DNA of 64,000 nucleotides from Mesorhizobium sp. B2-1-8. GTDB lineage: Bacteria > Pseudomonadota > Alphaproteobacteria > Rhizobiales > Rhizobiaceae. A program made the position numbers and the translations under genes. Under the pieces are notes generated by a model. The model was not told where the DNA came from. It saw only the letters and a program-made list of their open reading frames with translations, and did not search any database. The DNA lies in assembly GCF_006442545.2 (NCBI RefSeq), contig NZ_CP083952.1, positions 496,001-560,000 on the forward strand. Direction: 5' to 3'. Of this stretch, positions 60,077-64,000 are shown piece after piece. The first letter of the stretch is position 1; every line of letters begins with the position of its first letter.

Positions 60077-60736
60077 CTAGCCTCCATTGGCCGCGAGCAC
60101 GATCGCGGCCTGCAATTCCTCGAGGCCTTGGCCCTTCTCCGATGACGTCGCCAGCACGAACGGAAACGCCGCCGGCCGCTTCTTGATCTTGGCCAGCGTC
60201 TCCTCGATCAGCCGCGGCACGCCGGCGGCCTTGATCTTGTCTGTCTTGGTCAGCACGATCTGGTAGGACACCGCCGCTTTGTCGAGCAGCGACAGCACCT
60301 CGTCGTCCTTGGCCTTGATGCCGTGGCGGGCATCGATCAGCACATAGACCCGCTTCAGCGTGACCCGGCCCTTGAGATAATCGAAGACCAGCTTGGTCCA
60401 CTCGTCGACCTTCTCCTTTGGGGCGGTGGCGTAGCCGTAGCCCGGCATGTCGACCAGCGCCATCGGCGGCAGGTCGGCGCCTTCGCCCGAAAACCCGTCC
60501 GGCACGAAATAATTGAGCTCCTGCGTGCGCCCCGGCGTGTTGGAGGTGCGCGCCAGTCCCTTCTGGTTGACCAGGGCATTGATCAGCGACGACTTGCCGA
60601 CATTGGAGCGTCCGGCAAAGGCGATCTCCGGCGGCCCTTCCGGCGGCAGGAACTTCATGGCCGGCACGCCGCGGATGAAGATCCACCCGCGCGTGAAAAG
60701 GTCGGTGCCGATCGCGGTGCTGTTGGGAACGTTCAA
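60077..60736 (-). CDS. engB: Ribosome biogenesis GTPase EngB (YihA/YsxC)
   Basis: This 219-residue essential GTPase needed for 50S subunit assembly has G1 [11 protein letters not shown] (residues 41-51), G3 [10 protein letters not shown]4 LTKTDK and G5 TSSEKG. The TTG at 60736 is chosen because it overlaps the upstream stop (TTGA) and follows GGAGG by 9 bp; an upstream in-frame extension overlaps the acetyltransferase gene and has no similarity. In relatives it follows yidC; here it follows an acetyltransferase instead. Confidence 0.92.
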   Translation of the reverse strand: MNVPNSTAIGTDLFTRGWIFIRGVPAMKFLPPEGPPEIAFAGRSNVGKSSLINALVNQKGLARTSNTPGRTQELNYFVPDGFSGEGADLPPMALVDMPGYGYATAPKEKVDEWTKLVFDYLKGRVTLKRVYVLIDARHGIKAKDDEVLSLLDKAAVSYQIVLTKTDKIKAAGVPRLIEETLAKIKKRPAAFPFVLATSSEKGQGLEELQAAIVLAANGG

Positions 60737-61401
60737 GCTGCTGCCTCCAGAAGAGAGATGTCGGCGCCCCTGATGGCGTCGAGGTTGCGGCCGATCTTGT
60801 CCACCGGCCAGTCCCACCATGCCACCGCCAGCAGCCGCCGGATCGTCCTGTCGTCGAAACGCATCTTGACCACTTTCGCCGCGTTGCCGGCGACGATCGC
60901 ATAGGGCGGCACGTCGTGCGTCACAACCGATTTGGCGGCGACGATGGCGCCATGGCCGATTTCCACGCCAGGCAGGATCACCGCCTCCATGCCGATCCAG
61001 ACATCGCTGCCGACGACCGTGTCGCCGCGCACTTCCTTCGACCAGGTCGCCGGGTCAAAACCGTTTTCCCAGCCATGGCCGAAGATGTTGAACGGATAGG
61101 TCGAAAAGCCGGACATGGCGTGATTGGCGCCGTTCATGATGAAGCGCGCGCCTTCGGCGATGGCGCAGAACTTGCCGATGGTGAGCTTGTCGCCGATGAA
61201 GGGATAGTGATGCAGCACGCATTTTTCGGCGAATTTGTCCGGCCCGTCAGGGTCGTCATAATAGGTGAAGTCGCCGATCTCGATGTTCGGCGCCGTGACC
61301 AAAGGCTTCAGGAAGCCGACGCGGGTGTGCATCGGGATCGGGTGCTTGATGCCGGGGTTGGGTCCGTCCATGTCGAAGTCCGTCCAGGAAGTGATAGCCA
61401 C
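60733..61401 (-). CDS. CatB-related (XAT family) O-acetyltransferase
   Basis: This 222-residue hexapeptide-repeat acetyltransferase resembles Vat/CatB enzymes: [20 protein letters not shown] near residues 48-67, the catalytic-histidine segment [19 protein letters not shown] (about residues 92-110), and [20 protein letters not shown] repeats. Such proteins acetylate streptogramin A or chloramphenicol, or sugars. Chromosomal copies are common and do not prove resistance. Its stop overlaps the engB start, so the two are co-expressed. Confidence 0.88.
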   Translation of the reverse strand: MAITSWTDFDMDGPNPGIKHPIPMHTRVGFLKPLVTAPNIEIGDFTYYDDPDGPDKFAEKCVLHHYPFIGDKLTIGKFCAIAEGARFIMNGANHAMSGFSTYPFNIFGHGWENGFDPATWSKEVRGDTVVGSDVWIGMEAVILPGVEIGHGAIVAAKSVVTHDVPPYAIVAGNAAKVVKMRFDDRTIRRLLAVAWWDWPVDKIGRNLDAIRGADISLLEAAA

Positions 61402-61493
61402 GCGGATCCGGGATCCGCGTGCCTGGTCAAAATAACGTGATCCGCCCTATAGCACCAATCGGCTGGCGAGCGAGCCTTCCGTGGCGGACAAGC

Positions 61494-61814
61494 TCATTTG
61501 TTGCCGCGGCAGATCACGATCGGGTTTGACAGCGCGCTGTCGAAACCACTGCCTTGATAGACCTGAACGTTCGACGCTCCGGGCGGCAGCATGAAGGTGC
61601 CTTCGACGACCTTCTGATCGCCCGCCATCGTGTGGAGATCCCAGCTGAACGTACAGAATTGCGGCGGTGCCTTGGGTTCGACATGGCTGCAGTTGAGCTG
61701 CGCGCCGCCCAGCATGGCGGCGCCGCCACAGCTGACCGCATCCTTCGCAGCCGCGGCGGCGGGCCACCCAATGAGAGCCGTGACGGCCGCGATCCTGATC
61801 CAATCCATCGCCAA
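61494..61814 (-). CDS. Small secreted protein of unknown function
   Basis: This 106-residue protein has a signal peptide (DWIRIAAVTALIGWPAAAAA) and four Cys in the mature part (SCGG, NCSH, FCTF and ICRG), suggesting two disulfides in the periplasm. It contains a beta-like WDLHTMAGDQKVVEGTFMLP segment. No family is recognised. The start may be the ATG at 61814 or the one at 61808. A repeat-free gap of about 90 bp separates it from the acetyltransferase gene. Confidence 0.6.
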   Translation of the reverse strand: MAMDWIRIAAVTALIGWPAAAAAKDAVSCGGAAMLGGAQLNCSHVEPKAPPQFCTFSWDLHTMAGDQKVVEGTFMLPPGASNVQVYQGSGFDSALSNPIVICRGNK

Positions 61815-61984
61815 AATCCTCGCCGCATAATCTCGCCCCCTGGCGCGTTTTCCGCGCCGTGGCCCATGCGTTTTTTCGCCCTCGGGGCTTAATCGGTCTT
61901 GCGCGGGGCGTCCAGCAAGATTATGTGCATGATGATAATAAGCATGCTCACGAAAAGTTGTCAGTCGACCCCCGATCTCCTCCC

Positions 61985-62449
61985 ATGCCCTCTTCGCCCA
62001 ATATCAGCTTCGTGCTGCACGACGTCGCGCGCCTGCTTCGCAAGCGGTTCGAGCAGCGGTCGCGCGCATCGGGGCTGACCCGTGCCCAGTGGCAGGTGCT
62101 GGCGTACCTTTCGCTGCATGAAGGCATCCACCAGAACAAGCTCGCCGACCTCATCGAGATCGTGCCGATCACGCTCGCCCGGCTGCTCGACAAGATGGAA
62201 GCTCGCGGCTTCATCGTGCGCCGGCCCGATCCCGCCGATCGCAGGGCCTGGCTGCTTTACCTGACACCGCAGGCCCATCCGCTGCTCGGGATCATGCGCG
62301 GCAACGGTCAGAAAACACGAGACGAGGCCTTCGCCGGCCTTTCGCCTGAGACACAGCAGCATCTGCTGCAAACCCTAAGCTTGATCAAATCCAATCTGCT
62401 CGCGGCTTGCACCCAGCCAGCCGTCGACCGGGAGAAAGTACATGGCTGA
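61985..62449 (+). CDS. MarR family regulator of the second efflux pump
   Basis: This 154-residue winged-helix protein has SRASGLTRAQWQVLAYLSLH, recognition helix region LADLIEIVPITLARLLDKMEA (about residues 54-74) and the wing RPDPADRRAWLLYLT. The ATG at 61985 begins the family-like N-terminus. An AT-rich leader with GCATG repeats (61926-61950) is a likely promoter and operator. Its stop overlaps the EmrA-like gene by 8 bp, so pump and regulator form one operon. Confidence 0.9.
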   Translation: MPSSPNISFVLHDVARLLRKRFEQRSRASGLTRAQWQVLAYLSLHEGIHQNKLADLIEIVPITLARLLDKMEARGFIVRRPDPADRRAWLLYLTPQAHPLLGIMRGNGQKTRDEAFAGLSPETQQHLLQTLSLIKSNLLAACTQPAVDREKVHG

Positions 62450-63734
62450 ATCAACATCCCCCAAGAAGCCTGCCGGAGACGAGACACCGGCAGGTCGGAC
62501 CGACCAGATTATCCAGCTCGACAACGAGCGGGAGCAGAGGCGGACCAACGTCGTCATCGACAATGACGAGCTGGAAGCGCCGGTCGCCCTGGAGCCGGCG
62601 GCGCTCGAGGCTCCGGCCAAAGAGCCGCAGCCACGGCAGGCCGCCGCCGCCGTTGCTCCTCCTGTTCCGGCCAAACCGAAGCGCGGTCTGACACGGCCCG
62701 TCCTTTTTGCGCTGCTTCCCGTCGCGCTGGTCGTCGGCGGCTATTATTATGTCACCGGCGGCCAGCTGATGACGACCGACAATGCCTACATCCAGGCCCA
62801 GTCGCTTGGCGTCTCCACTGACGTCTCCGGCACGGTGCAGGAGATCGACGTGCATGAGAACCAGGCGGTGAAGAAGGGCGACGTGCTGTTTCGCCTGCGG
62901 CCGGCCTCTTTCGAGACCGCTCTCGCCGCCGCTAAGGCCCAGCTCGGCACGGTACGCAACCAGGTGCTGACCCTGGAAGCGAGCTACCAGCAGTCGCTGG
63001 TGCAGATCGAGCAGGCGCAGGCCGACATCCCTTATTACGAAGCCGCCTTCCAGCGGCAGCAGGATCTGCTCAAGACCTCCACCGCCTCGAAGGCGTCTTT
63101 CGACAGCGCCCAGCACGACCTCGTCGCCGCCCGCCAGAAAGTGTCCGTCGCCAAGGCGCAGGCGCAGGCCACGCTCGCCCAGCTCGGCGGCGACGCCAAC
63201 CAGCCGGTGGAGAAGAACCCCTTCTACCTGCAGGCCCAGTCGGGCGTCGACGATGCGCAGCGCAACCTCGCCGATTCCGTGGTCAAGGCGCCGTTCGACG
63301 GCACCGTGACCAATGTCGACGCGCTGCAGGTCGGTAAGTACCTGCCGGCTTCGCAGCCGGCGTTCAGCCTGGTCTCGTCGACCGATCTGTGGATCGCGGC
63401 GGAACCGAAGGAAACCGAGCTGACCTATGTGCGGCCGGGACAGACGGCGACGATCAGCGTCGACACCTATCCGGGCGCCGTCTGGCACGGCACCGTCGCC
63501 TCGATCAGCCCGGCCTCGTCGTCGAGCTTCTCGCTGCTGCCGGCGCAGAACACCACCGGCAACTGGGTCAAGGTCGTGCAGCGCATCCCGATGCGCGTGA
63601 CGATCGATGATATGAAGGGCAAGCCTCCGCTGCGCGGCGGCATGAGCGCGGTGGTCGACGTCGAGACGGGCCATGCACGCGGCCTGCCGGACTTCCTCAC
63701 CAATCTCATCGGCCTGTTCGGACAAAAGTCATGA
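62442..63734 (+). CDS. EmrA/HlyD-type membrane fusion protein (second pump)
   Basis: This 430-residue adaptor has a long charged N-terminus of about 85 residues, an anchor helix (PVLFALLPVALVVGGYYYVT, about residues 86-105), lipoyl half-motif SGTVQEIDVHENQAVKKGD, a coiled-coil hairpin (EQAQADIPYYEAAFQRQQDL) and VKAPFDGTVTNVDALQVG. It overlaps the MarR gene and, by ATGA, the transporter gene that follows. It shares only the architecture with the adaptor at 56179-57369. Confidence 0.93.
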   Translation: MAESTSPKKPAGDETPAGRTDQIIQLDNEREQRRTNVVIDNDELEAPVALEPAALEAPAKEPQPRQAAAAVAPPVPAKPKRGLTRPVLFALLPVALVVGGYYYVTGGQLMTTDNAYIQAQSLGVSTDVSGTVQEIDVHENQAVKKGDVLFRLRPASFETALAAAKAQLGTVRNQVLTLEASYQQSLVQIEQAQADIPYYEAAFQRQQDLLKTSTASKASFDSAQHDLVAARQKVSVAKAQAQATLAQLGGDANQPVEKNPFYLQAQSGVDDAQRNLADSVVKAPFDGTVTNVDALQVGKYLPASQPAFSLVSSTDLWIAAEPKETELTYVRPGQTATISVDTYPGAVWHGTVASISPASSSSFSLLPAQNTTGNWVKVVQRIPMRVTIDDMKGKPPLRGGMSAVVDVETGHARGLPDFLTNLIGLFGQKS

Positions 63735-64000
63735 CCGGCGCGTCCGCGACAGGTACCACGCCGGTGGTCGCCAATCGCGGCGCCATCACCGCCTGCGTGA
63801 TCCTGGCCGTCATCATGCAGGCGCTGGACACGACCATCGCCAATGTCGCTCTGCCCTATATCCAGGGCAGCGTCTCGGCCAGCGCCGACCAGATCAACTG
63901 GGTCCTGACCTCCTACATCGTGGCGGCGGCCGTCATGACGCCGCCTTCGGGCTACCTCGCCAACCGCTTCGGCCGCAAGCGCATCCTCCTGACCTCGATC
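63731..64000 (+). CDS. DHA2 family MFS efflux transporter, cut by the window edge
   Basis: Only the first 90 residues are visible. ILAVIMQALDTTIANVALPY is the EmrB helix 1 with motif D1 (LDTTIANVALP), and PSGYLANRFGRKRILL is motif A after helix 2. The ATG at 63731 overlaps the adaptor stop. It is the inner-membrane pump of the MarR-regulated EmrAB-type system, and the rest lies beyond 64000. Confidence 0.93.
   Translation, partial: MTGASATGTTPVVANRGAITACVILAVIMQALDTTIANVALPYIQGSVSASADQINWVLTSYIVAAAVMTPPSGYLANRFGRKRILLTSI

Noticed and set aside
60733..61401. Calling the XAT acetyltransferase an acquired antibiotic resistance gene
   Set aside because: It is coupled to the essential engB gene, with matching composition and no mobile element; chromosomal housekeeping copies are common.

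Overview
The window is GC-rich, densely packed chromosomal DNA of an alphaproteobacterium of the order Hyphomicrobiales, most likely Mesorhizobium or a close relative. That call is an inference from several things. A housekeeping backbone of def, fmt, truA, dapE, dapD, argB and engB, typical of rhizobia, is spread over 29-61 kb. A GGAAC-N16-CGTT promoter fits the alphaproteobacterial general stress sigma factor EcfG. Many short palindromic repeats of the kind that litter rhizobial intergenic DNA are present. No rRNA, tRNA, CRISPR array, phage or intact insertion sequence was seen.

Region 1 (1-13.3 kb) is a catabolic block. LivHMGF forms an importer without a binding protein in the window. Next come an ion antiporter and nicotinamidase on the minus strand. 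Divergent from these is a tightly overlapping operon: a xanthine-dehydrogenase-type FAD subunit, a fused 2Fe-2S/molybdopterin subunit, a protein resembling 6-hydroxynicotinate reductase, a UPF0280 (ApbE-like) protein, an 'amino acid synthesis' (DUF1185) protein and a MarR regulator. Together they look like a hydroxylate-then-reduce route for a nitrogen heterocycle, and this is the best candidate here for an undescribed system. The molybdopterin subunit carries a 128-bp repeat element, read in frame, in its interdomain linker.

Region 2 (13.3-29.4 kb) holds a sugar ABC importer with a divergent LacI repressor and matching operators. It continues with an inositol-phosphatase-family enzyme, two luciferase-like monooxygenases, an arylamine N-acetyltransferase and an AI-2E-family membrane protein behind an EcfG promoter. 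A guanidinium exporter of the SugE/Gdx type sits behind a mini-ykkC (guanidine-II) riboswitch. A transglutaminase-like protein, a CDF transporter and RmuC complete the region.

Region 3 (29.4-40.3 kb) is the backbone: def, an inserted FitAB/VapBC-like toxin-antitoxin pair, fmt, a GNAT enzyme and truA, facing dapE, small membrane proteins and dapD. A LOG-family enzyme and a HAD nucleotidase follow. Unusual junctions include an inverted repeat that supplies the C-terminal codons of two convergent genes, and an array of nine perfect 8-bp repeats.

Region 4 (40.3-51 kb) has a diguanylate cyclase, a GMC oxidoreductase with a small Tat-signal partner, and an amino-acid ABC operon. That operon contains an FAD oxidase and an unannotated 33-residue membrane peptide but no ATPase. 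Phenylalanine hydroxylase, two Lrp-type regulators, a BchE-like B12/radical-SAM protein, a RidA protein and ArgB follow.

Region 5 (51-64 kb) carries an amidase, the remnant of a fasciclin-domain gene, a Tat-exported MsrB, and an EmrAB-type pump with a TetR regulator and twin operators. A TPR protein, EngB and an XAT acetyltransferase come next. A second EmrAB-type pump with a MarR regulator runs off the right edge.
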